This document shows positions 16,728-25,741 of a stretch of 64,000 nt of DNA, piece by piece. Source of the stretch: Tateyamaria sp. Alg231-49 (lineage in GTDB: Bacteria; Pseudomonadota; Alphaproteobacteria; Rhodobacterales; Rhodobacteraceae); NCBI RefSeq assembly GCF_900143535.1, contig NZ_FRFA01000008.1:154936-218935 (forward strand), in the 5' to 3' direction. Positions within the stretch are counted from its first letter, which is position 1. The number at the start of each line of letters is the position of its first letter. The notes below the pieces were generated by a model. The model ran no database searches, had not been told where the DNA came from, and worked only from the letters and a program-made list of their open reading frames with translations. The translations under genes were made by a program, and so were the position numbers.

Positions 16728-16798
16728 AATAAGTCGGCCAGTCCGACGGGGAGTTACAAAAAACGATCGGAAAAGGAGGCTTTACGGCCTCCTTTTTT
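16728..16798 (+). ncRNA. Second candidate small RNA (about 70 nt)
   Basis: It lies between the promoter above and the terminator at 16771-16798. It would fold a first hairpin GTCGG-CCAGT-CCGAC (16733-16747), a single-stranded A-rich middle (GTTACAAAAAACG) and the terminator hairpin, a typical small-RNA layout. No start codon with a ribosome site is present. It could instead be a short leader of the gene downstream. Confidence 0.4.
16771..16798 (+). terminator. Rho-independent terminator
   Basis: GGAGGC (16775-16780) and GCCTCC (16787-16792) pair around a 6-base loop. The stem is preceded by AAAA and followed by TTTTTT, so the A and T tracts extend the pairing. Confidence 0.8.
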
Positions 16799-16915
16799 GT
16801 GTTTGGGCGCAGGGGCCCGGCCGGTTGAACTGGCTGTGATGAAAACTTTGCGCTTTGCCCCTGACAGCGCCCTTCGGGCGTGTTAGCACCCCCATTGATA
16901 CGCAACTGAACCGGA

Positions 16916-17530
16916 ATGAACATGCGCACCTTTTTGATTGCATTGACCACGGGCCTTGTCCTGCCCGCCGCCCTGTTGGCGCAAACCACGGACACCGAAA
17001 CAACCCAAGCAGAAACGCCATCCCAAAGCATCGAAGACCAGCTGAGCCTTGGCGAAGATGCGAGCCAACCACAGGTGGGCGAGACCTATACGGCAGAAAA
17101 AAACGGTGATTGGGACCTGCGCTGCATTAAGACAGAAGAAGGTACTGAAGAGCCCTGCCAGATGTATCAGCTGATGTCGGACAGCGAAGGCACGCCCGTC
17201 GCCGAAGTTTCGATCTTCCGTTTGCCCGAAGGTGGACGCGCAGTAGCAGGCGCGACAATCGTCGTGCCGCTCGAGACGTCACTTCCCCAACAGCTGACAA
17301 TGCAGGTCGACGATGGCGCTGCGCGTCGCTATCCCTATTCGTTTTGTAATTCGATTGGGTGCTATTCGCGCGTCGGCCTTGTGGCCGAGGAAATCGCCGC
17401 CTTTCGCGCTGGTGGCAAGGCCACTGTAACAATCGTTCCAGCCTTGGCGCCTGACCAGAAAGTCGCGGTGACGATGTCGCTCAGCGGCTTTACCGCAAGT
17501 TTCGATAAGACCACCGTTCTAGAAAACTAA
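16916..17530 (+). CDS. Invasion-associated locus B (IalB)-like secreted protein
   Basis: A 204-residue protein with a Sec signal (about residues 1-23). The linker is rich in Thr, Glu and Gln, and an IalB-type domain follows: NGDWDLRC near residue 63, then CQMYQLM, EVSIFRLP, VVPLETSLPQQLTMQVDDG, the paired-cysteine block YSFCNSIGCYSRVGL and the final TVTIVPALAPDQKVAVTMSLSGF strand region. IalB proteins are common in the periplasm or outer envelope of alphaproteobacteria, where their free-living role is unclear. The ATG at 16922, two codons in, is an alternative start. A strong terminator follows. Confidence 0.88.
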   Translation: MNMRTFLIALTTGLVLPAALLAQTTDTETTQAETPSQSIEDQLSLGEDASQPQVGETYTAEKNGDWDLRCIKTEEGTEEPCQMYQLMSDSEGTPVAEVSIFRLPEGGRAVAGATIVVPLETSLPQQLTMQVDDGAARRYPYSFCNSIGCYSRVGLVAEEIAAFRAGGKATVTIVPALAPDQKVAVTMSLSGFTASFDKTTVLEN

Positions 17531-17556
17531 GCGGGCCCCAAAGGCCTGCAAGACCG

Positions 17557-17588
17557 AAAGACCGCGCAGTTTCAGCGCGGTCTTTTTT
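17557..17588. terminator. Terminator between convergent genes
   Basis: An 11-bp stem, 17557-17567 with 17575-17585 (core GACCGCGC / GCGCGGTC), has a 7-base loop and runs into a T-tract on the plus strand. A-residues on the other side give the minus strand T residues as well, so it may serve both the IalB-like gene and the ketoacyl synthase gene. Confidence 0.85.
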
Positions 17589-17626
17589 TGTTTCACAACT
17601 GGAGACTAGGTTTTGGTTGAGATGCC

Positions 17627-18835
17627 TTAGACCCGCGCCAGTGCGAGAACTGCGTTCATGCCCCCAAAGGCAAAGGCGTTGGACAAAACCACATCGACTT
17701 TGGCCTCGCGCGCATCGTTCGGCACAACGTCCAAAGCGCATTCCGGATCCGGTTCTTCGTATCCGATGGTCGGGGCGATGATGCCATCACGCAGCGCCAT
17801 GATGCAGGCCAACAATTCAACAGCACCCGTACCGCCGATCAGATGCCCATGCATGGACTTGGTGGAGGAAATCATCAGCTTGTCGGCGTGGGGCCCAAAA
17901 ACATCTGCAACAGCGGCACATTCCGTCTTGTCATTCGCCGCAGTGCCAGTGCCGTGCGCGTTGATGTAGCCGACCTGATCCCGGTTCACTTTTGCATCTG
18001 CCAAAGCGCCCGCCATGGCCCGCGCCGCGCCATTCTTGGAGGGCATCACAATGTCACTTGCATCCGAGGACATGGCAAAGCCAACCACTTCGCAGAGTAT
18101 GTCAGCGCCGCGTTTGCGCGCGTGCTCGTATTCTTCGAACACAAATATACCGGCCCCCTCGCCCTGCACCATGCCGTTGCGGTTCGCCGAAAACGGACGG
18201 CACGCGTCCTTAGACATCACGCGCAAACCTTCCCACGCCTTTACTCCACCAAAGCACAGCATGCTTTCAGACCCGCCGGTGATCATCGCCGGGGCCATGC
18301 CGGTCCGCACCATTTGAAAGGCTTGCGCCATGGCATGGTTGGACGAAGCACAGGCCGTAGAGACAGTAAAGGACGGTCCCTTGAGGTTGTGTTCCATGCT
18401 CACGTGGCTGGCAGCCGCGTTGTTCATCAGCTTGGGCACAACAAAGGGATGAACCCGGTTCTTGCCCTCTTCATAGACCGAGCGATAGTTCGCGTCCCAC
18501 GTGCTGACACCCCCCCCGGCAGTGCCCAGAACGACGCCCGACTTGGCAGCTTCGTCGCCCGAGAATGTTAGCCCGGATTGCTCAATCGCTTCTTTTGCGG
18601 CTGCGAGGGTGAACTGGGTGAAGCGGTCATAAAGGCTCATCTGCTGACGGTTATAACGTCCTTCAGCCTCAAAGCCGCGCACCTGCCCACCGATCTGGAT
18701 CGACAGACGTTCGACATCCTGAAAATCGAGCGCGCCAATTCCGCAGCGCCCTTCGCGCATCGCCTCAAGCGTGTTGGGCACATCATGACCAAGCGCATTC
18801 ACGCTGCCCGCCCCGGTGATAACGACGCGGTACAT
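17627..18835 (-). CDS. Beta-ketoacyl-ACP synthase (FabF/KAS II family)
   Basis: A 402-residue thiolase-fold condensing enzyme with a complete Cys-His-His triad: C162 (STACASSN), H294 (NAHGTGT) and H331 (KSMHGHLIGG). It extends acyl chains on ACP using malonyl-ACP. It is directly coupled (TGATG) to a dedicated acyl carrier protein gene, and an LpxD gene lies just upstream, unlike the usual fabD-fabG-acpP-fabF order. This suggests a special-purpose synthase, perhaps for lipid A or other envelope acyl chains, rather than the main FabF. That role is inferred from context. Confidence 0.88.
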   Translation of the reverse strand: MYRVVITGAGSVNALGHDVPNTLEAMREGRCGIGALDFQDVERLSIQIGGQVRGFEAEGRYNRQQMSLYDRFTQFTLAAAKEAIEQSGLTFSGDEAAKSGVVLGTAGGGVSTWDANYRSVYEEGKNRVHPFVVPKLMNNAAASHVSMEHNLKGPSFTVSTACASSNHAMAQAFQMVRTGMAPAMITGGSESMLCFGGVKAWEGLRVMSKDACRPFSANRNGMVQGEGAGIFVFEEYEHARKRGADILCEVVGFAMSSDASDIVMPSKNGAARAMAGALADAKVNRDQVGYINAHGTGTAANDKTECAAVADVFGPHADKLMISSTKSMHGHLIGGTGAVELLACIMALRDGIIAPTIGYEEPDPECALDVVPNDAREAKVDVVLSNAFAFGGMNAVLALARV

Positions 18836-19095
18836 CAGCCTTTTTGGTCCGAAATCAGCTTTTCAATGCCTTTGATGATGGACTGCACGTTGGTGATGTC
18901 AAAATCGGATTCAGATGGATCGTTGGCATTGAAAGGCACCGATAAGTCGAACTCTTCCTCGATTGCGAAAATGCTTTCCACAAGGCCAAGAGAGTCGATG
19001 CCCAGGTCTTCAAGCGTACTGTCCAGTGCGACGTCGCCCGGTTCCAGAACAGCCTGTTCAGCGATGATTTCAATAACCTTGTCCTGAACACTCAT
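18835..19095 (-). CDS. Acyl carrier protein (specialised)
   Basis: An 86-residue acidic four-helix protein. The phosphopantetheine site is S35 in LGIDSLGLVESIF. It is longer than housekeeping AcpP and has a distinct C-terminal half (SVPFNANDPSESDFDITNV). The stop overlaps the start of the ketoacyl synthase gene, so the two are made together. The LpxD gene ends 33 bases downstream of nothing else but this pair's upstream side, making a lipid-A-linked role plausible. It is not a clear AcpXL by sequence. Confidence 0.88.
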   Translation of the reverse strand: MSVQDKVIEIIAEQAVLEPGDVALDSTLEDLGIDSLGLVESIFAIEEEFDLSVPFNANDPSESDFDITNVQSIIKGIEKLISDQKG

Positions 19096-19127
19096 GGCCC
19101 GTCCTCTTCGCGATTTACGCCGTTGAT

Positions 19128-20219
19128 TTAGTCACTGGAACCTGACTTGAAAACCGCTTTCTTGAGGGCGGCAATGTCAGCGACATAGCGCGGCAGGCGG
19201 CGCAACGCCTTATAGCTGTTGATCTGGGTTTTCATCTCGGTCGCCGGATACCCCAGCATGACCTTGCCCGCAGAAACGGAAGAGAGGATAACGCTGGCCC
19301 CGCCAACCACGACGCGGTCCCCGATGGACAGATTGTCCGCAATACCCGACTGCCCGCCAAGCACGACGAAATTGCCGATAGTGGCCGATCCGGCCACGCC
19401 GGCTTGTGCGCAGACCAGCACGTCATTGCCTAGCACTGCGTTGTGCCCGATCTGGACAAGGCTGTCGATCTTGGTGCGGTCCCCGATGCGCGTAGCCCGG
19501 ATAGTGCCGTTATCGATGGTGGTGTTCGCGCCCACTTCAACATCGTCACCGATCAGAACACCGCCAAGGCTTGCGATGCGCGCCCACGCTTGGCCCTGCG
19601 CTTCCCCCTGTTCTCCAAGGCTTTCTCGTGCGGTCTCAACACCGCTTTTTTCCGGCGTGACAAAAGAAAACCCATCGCCACCGATGCGCACGCCGGGGTG
19701 CGCAACAAATCGGGCGCCAATGTCCACCCGCGCGCCGATGCTTACATGTTCGCGCAGGAACGCGCGCTCACCAAGAGACGCTTTCCAGCCGATAAAGCAG
19801 AGTGGCCCGATCACAGACCCCGCGCCAATCGTGGCGTCTGCTCCGATGACAGCCCCCGCACCGATGGACACATCCGCACCAATCCGGGCTGTTGGATCAA
19901 TGATCGCGCTGGGATGGATGCCTGCATCAAACCCCTGCCCCAGGTCCATCATCGTGGTAAGGTGAGACATCGCATAGCGTGGACGTTGCGGCAGGATTGC
20001 AGCCTTCAGGCCCAGGGCCTGCCAGTCGGCCTCTGCCCAGAGCATCGCAGCCTGCGCCGACCCGTTCGCCAAGCTTTCAGCGTATTTTGCCGTGCTTGCC
20101 ATAGCAAGATCGTCTGGACCTGCCGAGCCGGGCTCTGCCAGTGCAGAAATCACAATGGATGTGTCGCCAACAGCCTCCGCTCCGATCGCGTCGGCAATCT
20201 CTGCAACGGTGTAGCGCAT
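19128..20219 (-). CDS. lpxD: UDP-3-O-acylglucosamine N-acyltransferase (LpxD)
   Basis: A 363-residue left-handed beta-helix acyltransferase. An N-terminal uridine-binding domain (MRYTVAEIADAIGAEAVGD onwards) precedes many hexapeptide repeats such as IGADVSIGAGAVIGADATIG, with the catalytic-type His in LVQIGHNAVLGND. It adds the N-linked hydroxyacyl chain during lipid A synthesis, using acyl-ACP. The start at 20219 matches the family N-terminus, with GGGGGA just upstream; the frame beginning at 20327 adds 36 unrelated residues. It is not in the classic lpxD-fabZ-lpxA order. Confidence 0.92.
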   Translation of the reverse strand: MRYTVAEIADAIGAEAVGDTSIVISALAEPGSAGPDDLAMASTAKYAESLANGSAQAAMLWAEADWQALGLKAAILPQRPRYAMSHLTTMMDLGQGFDAGIHPSAIIDPTARIGADVSIGAGAVIGADATIGAGSVIGPLCFIGWKASLGERAFLREHVSIGARVDIGARFVAHPGVRIGGDGFSFVTPEKSGVETARESLGEQGEAQGQAWARIASLGGVLIGDDVEVGANTTIDNGTIRATRIGDRTKIDSLVQIGHNAVLGNDVLVCAQAGVAGSATIGNFVVLGGQSGIADNLSIGDRVVVGGASVILSSVSAGKVMLGYPATEMKTQINSYKALRRLPRYVADIAALKKAVFKSGSSD

Positions 20220-20256
20220 TAGGGTCCCCCGGCCGCAAAAGCTGTCGGGGGAAGAC

Positions 20257-21867
20257 TTATCCCTGAACGGCGCGCAGGGCCACCCCTGCCTTGGACAGAG
20301 CGCGCCAGATTTGCGCATCCCGGCCATAGACGTCGCGGCGGTACTGTGTGCGCCTCTTAGGCGTGGTAAATGCAGTGCGGTAGATGATGTGCACGGGCAC
20401 GGGGTTTTTCAGATCAACGCGGGTTTCACGACCTGTGGCAAGGACAGACTGGAAATAGGATTCCGGGTTCGATTCCTGCTTGGCCAAGAGCGCATAGGCA
20501 AAGTCGAACGGATCGGCCAAACGTACACAGCCGTGGCTGTAGGCGCGCGCTTCACGGGCAAAGAGGTTCTTGGCCGGCGTGTCATGCAGGTAGATGTTGT
20601 ATGGGTTGGGGAACATGAACTTGACCAGACCCAGCGCATTGCCTTTGCTGGGAGGCTGACGCATCGCGTAGGGAAACGTCCGAGCCGTATACTGGGAAAA
20701 GTCTGCTGATCTGCGGTTCACTGCGCGCCCGCGGCTGTCCGTGATCTCGATATGACGCACGGCATTGGGATCACGTTGAAGTGCGGGCAGATACTCGCCC
20801 ACTACAATCGAGCGAGGCACATACCAGCTTGGGTTTACGACCATGAATTCCATGACATCGGAAAACTCAACTGTGGGCCGGTCTTGCTTGTTCGCGCCCA
20901 CGACTGAACGGGTAGAGAATGTCACCTTGCCATTGTCGACAATCTTGGCTGTGAAGTCGGGAATGTTGACGAGGACATGGCGTTTGCCGCGTTCCTGATT
21001 GACCCAACGCTCGCGCTCCATTGCAACGATGATGGATTGTAGGCGTTCCTGCACACCGGTGTTCAACTCTTTCATTGTGCCAGCGCCAACGACACCGTCA
21101 GCCGCCAACCCATGGGCCAGTTGGAACTGCTGAACAGCCGCCTGCACAGACGTATCGTAGGCCTGCGTGTTGGTCCGTTTAAGGAACCCCATTGCGATCA
21201 GGCGATTGCGCAATGCCACAACTGATGCTCCGGACTGGCCGGGTTTCAGCGTTTTGGCTGGCACTTTCGCGCCCCACCCACCCTGAGCCAGCAAACGCTC
21301 CATGCGCAGCTTTTCCTTCATCAGGGCGTTGTATTCGGTCGTTTTCGGGGCCAACGCCTTGAAAAAACCATTGGGCGAGGATTTGGAAAAGTTCACGAGG
21401 TAGGACGTACGATCACGATATGGCACGGCACGCACGATGGATTTGTTCACGCGGGACGGAACCAGAACCCCTGTCTGCAAATCGCGGGCGTACTGCAGAA
21501 AGGTGCGGCTTAACTCAACCTCGACCAAGCCGCGGTCACGCTCGGTCTTAACAGCCTTCATCTTGGCTTGAAGCCCACCCGCATCATAACGCGCGGTTGG
21601 CAAACCGTGATTGCCTGCTTTTGAGAGCGCGGCAAACAGAGCTGTGCGGCGCTGGCGCTCGCGCCCCGACCGGCCAGTCCAAAGGCTTTCATACCCGTTT
21701 GCCTTGTAAAACGCGGAGATGTCGGCATCCCGTGCCGCCGCCTCGGCCACCGCCTGTTTAAACGCGGTGACCTGCGCAGTGGCATTCTGGGGAAAAGACG
21801 AAAACATCGTGCCCAAGGCCAATGCCAGCACAATCATCCAATGACGGGAAACAACGAAAAACATCAC
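20257..21867 (-). CDS. L,D-transpeptidase, YcbB/LdtD-like
   Basis: A 536-residue cell-wall enzyme. A hydrophobic signal segment at about residues 8-31 is followed by an N-terminal scaffold, a peptidoglycan-binding domain (LKPGQSGASVVALRNRLIAMGF, about 208-229) and a YkuD catalytic domain. The catalytic cysteine is C447 in YSHGCVRLADP, with H445. Such periplasmic enzymes make 3-3 cross-links in murein or attach proteins to it. It is divergent from a DUF882 murein peptidase gene, echoing the ycbB-ycbK pairing of enterobacteria. Confidence 0.92.
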   Translation of the reverse strand: MMFFVVSRHWMIVLALALGTMFSSFPQNATAQVTAFKQAVAEAAARDADISAFYKANGYESLWTGRSGRERQRRTALFAALSKAGNHGLPTARYDAGGLQAKMKAVKTERDRGLVEVELSRTFLQYARDLQTGVLVPSRVNKSIVRAVPYRDRTSYLVNFSKSSPNGFFKALAPKTTEYNALMKEKLRMERLLAQGGWGAKVPAKTLKPGQSGASVVALRNRLIAMGFLKRTNTQAYDTSVQAAVQQFQLAHGLAADGVVGAGTMKELNTGVQERLQSIIVAMERERWVNQERGKRHVLVNIPDFTAKIVDNGKVTFSTRSVVGANKQDRPTVEFSDVMEFMVVNPSWYVPRSIVVGEYLPALQRDPNAVRHIEITDSRGRAVNRRSADFSQYTARTFPYAMRQPPSKGNALGLVKFMFPNPYNIYLHDTPAKNLFAREARAYSHGCVRLADPFDFAYALLAKQESNPESYFQSVLATGRETRVDLKNPVPVHIIYRTAFTTPKRRTQYRRDVYGRDAQIWRALSKAGVALRAVQG

Positions 21868-22180
21868 ACACCTCTAAGAAATAACAATTTCCAGTTGCGA
21901 AACAGTATCCCCAATCTGCCCGGAAGGTGTCCATTCACATTGATGTTGATGCGCCATTCCGGCCACGCCTGATGCGTCGATGCATCGATCAGAGCCCTGC
22001 CGAACAAAATGCACATAAATCGCGCAGAATCCCGCCAATATGCCTTGCGAACAAACTTTCGACAGATTCAGAGCTTGGTAAACGAATCAAGCTATGCAAT
22101 AAACAGGGCGCATCTGGGGATAGATGACACAACGTCCGTGTAACATCATGGGCGGCAGGCGTACGGGACGGCGCAGTAAA

Positions 22181-22750
22181 ATGGCAAAATCTGACTCTAC
22201 GGGCATATCCCGCCGGGCACTCCTTGGTGCATTTGCGGCGACCACCATCACAGCAGCACCCACTTTCTCCAAGGCCGCAGGCTTTTTGCGCGGATCGGGC
22301 GACATCCGGCGTCTGCGTATGTATTCGGGCCGCACCGGTGAACGGATCGACATGATCTACTGGATCGAGGGCGATTACATCAAAGACGCGGTGAAGGAAG
22401 TGAACCACTTCATGCGTGACTGGCGTACGGGCCAAACCATTTCGATGGACTTGCGCAATGTCGACATCATGGCCGCTGCACACAACCTGCTCGACGTCAA
22501 CGAACCTTATATGCTGCTGTCAGGCTACCGTAGCCCACAGACCAACGCGATGTTGCGTTCGCGCAGTCGGGGCGTGGCCAAAAACTCCCTACACATGAAA
22601 GGCCAGGCCGCAGACCTGCGCCTGTCCACGCGCTCGGTCAGCCAAATGGCGCGCGCGGCTGCCGCCTGCCGCGGCGGCGGCGTCGGGAAATACTCCGGCT
22701 CGAACTTCGTGCATATGGATTGCGGCGTGGTCCGCACTTGGGGCGGCTGA
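22181..22750 (+). CDS. DUF882/YcbK-type murein peptidase (M15-like), Tat-exported
   Basis: A 189-residue protein with a twin-arginine signal (SRRALLGAFAATTITAAPTFSKA). The peptidase domain holds LLSGYRSPQTNAMLR, then LHMKGQAADLRL (zinc His and Asp) and FVHMDCG (second zinc His). The family trims peptidoglycan cross-links (MepK in E. coli). I prefer the ATG at 22181, which gives a normal-length Tat signal; ATGs at 22124 and 22148 in the same frame are alternatives, and no start has a strong ribosome site. It is divergent from the L,D-transpeptidase gene. Confidence 0.85.
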   Translation: MAKSDSTGISRRALLGAFAATTITAAPTFSKAAGFLRGSGDIRRLRMYSGRTGERIDMIYWIEGDYIKDAVKEVNHFMRDWRTGQTISMDLRNVDIMAAAHNLLDVNEPYMLLSGYRSPQTNAMLRSRSRGVAKNSLHMKGQAADLRLSTRSVSQMARAAAACRGGGVGKYSGSNFVHMDCGVVRTWGG

Positions 22751-22814
22751 ACTCCTTAACGGACGTCTTTTAGCAATTGCGGTACAAGTGGCCGCTGGCT
22801 ATACGACCTTTAAT

Positions 22815-22891
<77 letters not shown>

Positions 22892-23222
22892 TTAAATCCA
22901 ACACTTAGCAGATGTCGCAGTGGTTCCGATTGGGCGATGATTCAATTTTGGTTCACTCTGATTTACACAGGCGGTGATTGATCAACCATCTGTGGCTTCA
23001 TTCTCTGTCAGTCGGTGCGAAGAAGACATAAACCTCACGTCCAAGCAGCAGTACTGTTTATGGAACAGACCCATGCTGAAAACCCGCTTCTTGCTGTTGC
23101 AAAGACTGCTCGCGCGGATTTTGGGGCATTCGCTTTTGAGTCTTAGTGTCGAGACGACCAGCTTCAACAAAATCAAAAGTCCGACTTTCTCGCGAAAGAC
23201 CGAACCGAAGTCGCCAACCTGT
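22892..23222. other. Gene-free stretch between tRNA-Arg and the alcohol dehydrogenase gene
   Basis: About 330 bases with no supported gene. There is no integrase, direct repeat of the tRNA 3' end, or other sign of an integrated element. It serves as the downstream region of the catabolic operon, but I see no strong terminator hairpin. Confidence 0.4.
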
Positions 23223-24368
23223 TTAGATCAGCGACTTCAGCAGTGCAGTCGTATTTTCCGTGTTCATCTCAACCGGATTTCCGCCTGTGCTCGGATCAGA
23301 CAGAGCGCCCGCCACAATGCGTTCGATATCCGGATTAGTGACGCCAAGGTCTGTGAGATTTTTTGGCACGCCAAGCCGAGTGTTCAGCGCATCAACATAA
23401 GCGCAGAACCCGTCAAAACCGCCAGCGATCCCCAAGTAGTTTGCAGCATCCGTCAGAACACCCGTGATGGCCGGTTTGTTGAACTGCAAAACGGCAGGCA
23501 TACAGACTGCATTCGTTGTGCCGTGATGGGTGTGATAGATCGCACCAATTGGGTGAGATAACGCATGAATCGCGCCCAGACCCTTTTGAAAGGCAGTGGC
23601 CCCCATTGCGGCGGCTGACATCATGTGCGCACGTGCCTCAAGGTCACTCCCATCGTCATAGGCACGCGGCAGGTATTCTTTCACAAGCCGCATGCCTTCC
23701 AATGCCATGCCTTGCGACATCGGATGATAGTGCGGCGAACAGAATGCCTCGACACAATGCGCAAAGGCGTCCAGTCCGGTCCCTGCTGTGATGAACTTCG
23801 GCATACCAACGGTCAGTTCCGGGTCACAAATTACCACTGCCGGCAGGAACTTGGGGTGAAAGATGATCTTTTTTTCTTCTGTTTCCGAGTTGGTGATGAC
23901 AGACGCGCGGCCTACTTCGGACCCTGTTCCAGCTGTTGTTGGCACCGCCACAATGGGCGCGATGGCACTCGCATCAGCGCGGGTCCAATAATCGCCAACA
24001 TCTTCAAAATCCCACAACGGTCGTGTCTGTCCGGCCAGAAACGCAACTAGCTTTCCAAGGTCCAACCCAGAACCACCGCCAAAGGCGACCACCCCGTCGT
24101 GTCCGCCATCTTTGAACGCCTGAACGCCAGCAGCGGCGTTCTTTTCGTTTGGGTTCGGATCAACGTCGGCAAATATTGCACGGCCCAACCCGGCGGCTTC
24201 GAGCAGGTCCAACGTTTTTGCGGTAATCTCCATTTCAGCCAAGCCGCGATCGGTGATCAACAAAGGGTTTTTGATTCCGGCGGCCGCGCAAGCATCACCG
24301 ATTTCCGAGATGCGCCCTGCCCCAAAACGGACAGCAGTTGGGTAAGACCAATTTGCAGTAAGAGACAT
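23223..24368 (-). CDS. Iron-containing alcohol dehydrogenase
   Basis: A 381-residue group-III (Fe-ADH) dehydrogenase. The nucleotide-binding region includes AFGGGSGLDLGK and VPTTAGTGSEVG. Metal ligands are visible in TGLDAFAHCVEAF and in HALSHPIGAIYHTHHG. It interconverts an alcohol and an aldehyde with NAD(P)H. It is the last gene of the leftward operon and starts 4 bases after the aldehyde dehydrogenase stop, so the two very likely act in sequence. Within the proposed pathway it would oxidise the hydroxyl of a glutamylated amino alcohol (inference). Confidence 0.92.
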   Translation of the reverse strand: MSLTANWSYPTAVRFGAGRISEIGDACAAAGIKNPLLITDRGLAEMEITAKTLDLLEAAGLGRAIFADVDPNPNEKNAAAGVQAFKDGGHDGVVAFGGGSGLDLGKLVAFLAGQTRPLWDFEDVGDYWTRADASAIAPIVAVPTTAGTGSEVGRASVITNSETEEKKIIFHPKFLPAVVICDPELTVGMPKFITAGTGLDAFAHCVEAFCSPHYHPMSQGMALEGMRLVKEYLPRAYDDGSDLEARAHMMSAAAMGATAFQKGLGAIHALSHPIGAIYHTHHGTTNAVCMPAVLQFNKPAITGVLTDAANYLGIAGGFDGFCAYVDALNTRLGVPKNLTDLGVTNPDIERIVAGALSDPSTGGNPVEMNTENTTALLKSLI

Positions 24369-24372
24369 GGGT

Positions 24373-25740
24373 TTACCCCTTTTTGAGATGATAGGATTTT
24401 GGACGCGTCAGGTTGTGATAGCCGATGACAGACAGCCCCCCGCCACGCCCGGTGTCCTTGCACCCAGTCCAGCAAAGCGCAGGATCAAGATAATCGGCAC
24501 GGTTCATAAAGACAGTTCCCGTTTGAATCTGATCTGCGATGTTTTCGGCCCGCGCGACGTCTTTTGTCCACACTGATGCGGTCAAGCCGAACTGGCTGTC
24601 ATTCATCAGCTCAATCGCCTGTGCGTCATCCTTCACAGGCATGATACCGACAACAGGCCCAAAGCTTTCGTCGCGCATCACGCGCATATCGTGGCTCACG
24701 TTCGTGAGAATTTGCGGCGTTAGGTACGCGCCGCCGTCGTCCTGAGCAAAAGTTTCGATGTGGGCGGTTGCACCGGCTGCTATGGCCTCAGCAATTTGTG
24801 CGCGCACCTCATCGGCAAAGCGTTTATGTGCCATCGGTCCAATCGTGGTCTCAGCATTCAGAGGATCACCGAGTGTGTAGCCGTTGACGATTTTGATCGC
24901 CTTTTCAACGAATGCATCAAAGTGGCGTTCGGCCACATAAATGCGCTCGATCCCGCAACAGCATTGACCAGAGTTGAACATCGCACCGTCGATCAAAGTT
25001 TCGGCCGCAGCATCGACGTCTGCGTCATCGCTAACATAGCCCGGATCTTTCCCGCCCAGTTCAAGCCCGAGCCCCGTGAACGTGCCTGCAGCTGCGCGTT
25101 CGATCGCCTGACCGCCTCCAACCGAACCTGTGAAATTCACAAAACCAAACGATTTGGCGGCGATAAGGCCAGCGGTCGTTTCATGATCGAGGAATACATT
25201 CTGAAACACGTCTTTGGGTACGCCTGCGGCATGAAACGCCTCGGCCAAGTGTTCACCAACGAGCGGCGTTTGGCTCGCATGTTTCAGCATGACTGTGTTG
25301 CCCGCAATCAGGGCGGGCGCAACTGTATTGATCGCAGTCATATACGGGTAGTTCCAAGGTGCGACGACCAGAACAACGCCATGTGGCACACGTTTGATCA
25401 CACGGCGGAACGCATCGCTGTCTTCTATTGTGATGTCTGCCAAAGCCTCGGTTGCGATGTCGGCCATATAGCTGGCACGCTCCTCAAAGCCACCGAACTC
25501 GCCGCCGTAACGCACTGGTCGCCCCATCTGGCGCGCCAGATCCGGGACGATGCGGTCATTCATATCGCCGATAATCGCGACCGCAGCACGCACCAGCGCA
25601 ATGCGGTCGTCTAGCGGCCGCGCTGCCCAGTCGGATTGTGCGGCGCGGGCGCGTTCGGTTGCAGCTTGGGCCGCCTCATAAGACAGTGTTTCGCGTTCGG
25701 CAAAAACGCTGCCGTCGATGGGTGAAATACAGCGGATCAT
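24373..25740 (-). CDS. Aldehyde dehydrogenase (NAD(P)+-dependent)
   Basis: A 455-residue ALDH-superfamily enzyme. The Rossmann region includes VAPWNYPYMTAINTVAPAL and FTGSVGGGQAIERAAAG. The general-base Glu is in LGLELGGKDPGYV, and the catalytic Cys in FNSGQCCCGIERIYV. I start it at 25740, directly after the ligase stop; the frame from 25761 overlaps that gene. It would oxidise the aldehyde produced by the dehydrogenase downstream to the acid. The exact substrate is not readable. Confidence 0.92.
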   Translation of the reverse strand: MIRCISPIDGSVFAERETLSYEAAQAATERARAAQSDWAARPLDDRIALVRAAVAIIGDMNDRIVPDLARQMGRPVRYGGEFGGFEERASYMADIATEALADITIEDSDAFRRVIKRVPHGVVLVVAPWNYPYMTAINTVAPALIAGNTVMLKHASQTPLVGEHLAEAFHAAGVPKDVFQNVFLDHETTAGLIAAKSFGFVNFTGSVGGGQAIERAAAGTFTGLGLELGGKDPGYVSDDADVDAAAETLIDGAMFNSGQCCCGIERIYVAERHFDAFVEKAIKIVNGYTLGDPLNAETTIGPMAHKRFADEVRAQIAEAIAAGATAHIETFAQDDGGAYLTPQILTNVSHDMRVMRDESFGPVVGIMPVKDDAQAIELMNDSQFGLTASVWTKDVARAENIADQIQTGTVFMNRADYLDPALCWTGCKDTGRGGGLSVIGYHNLTRPKSYHLKKG

Positions 25741-25741
25741 G

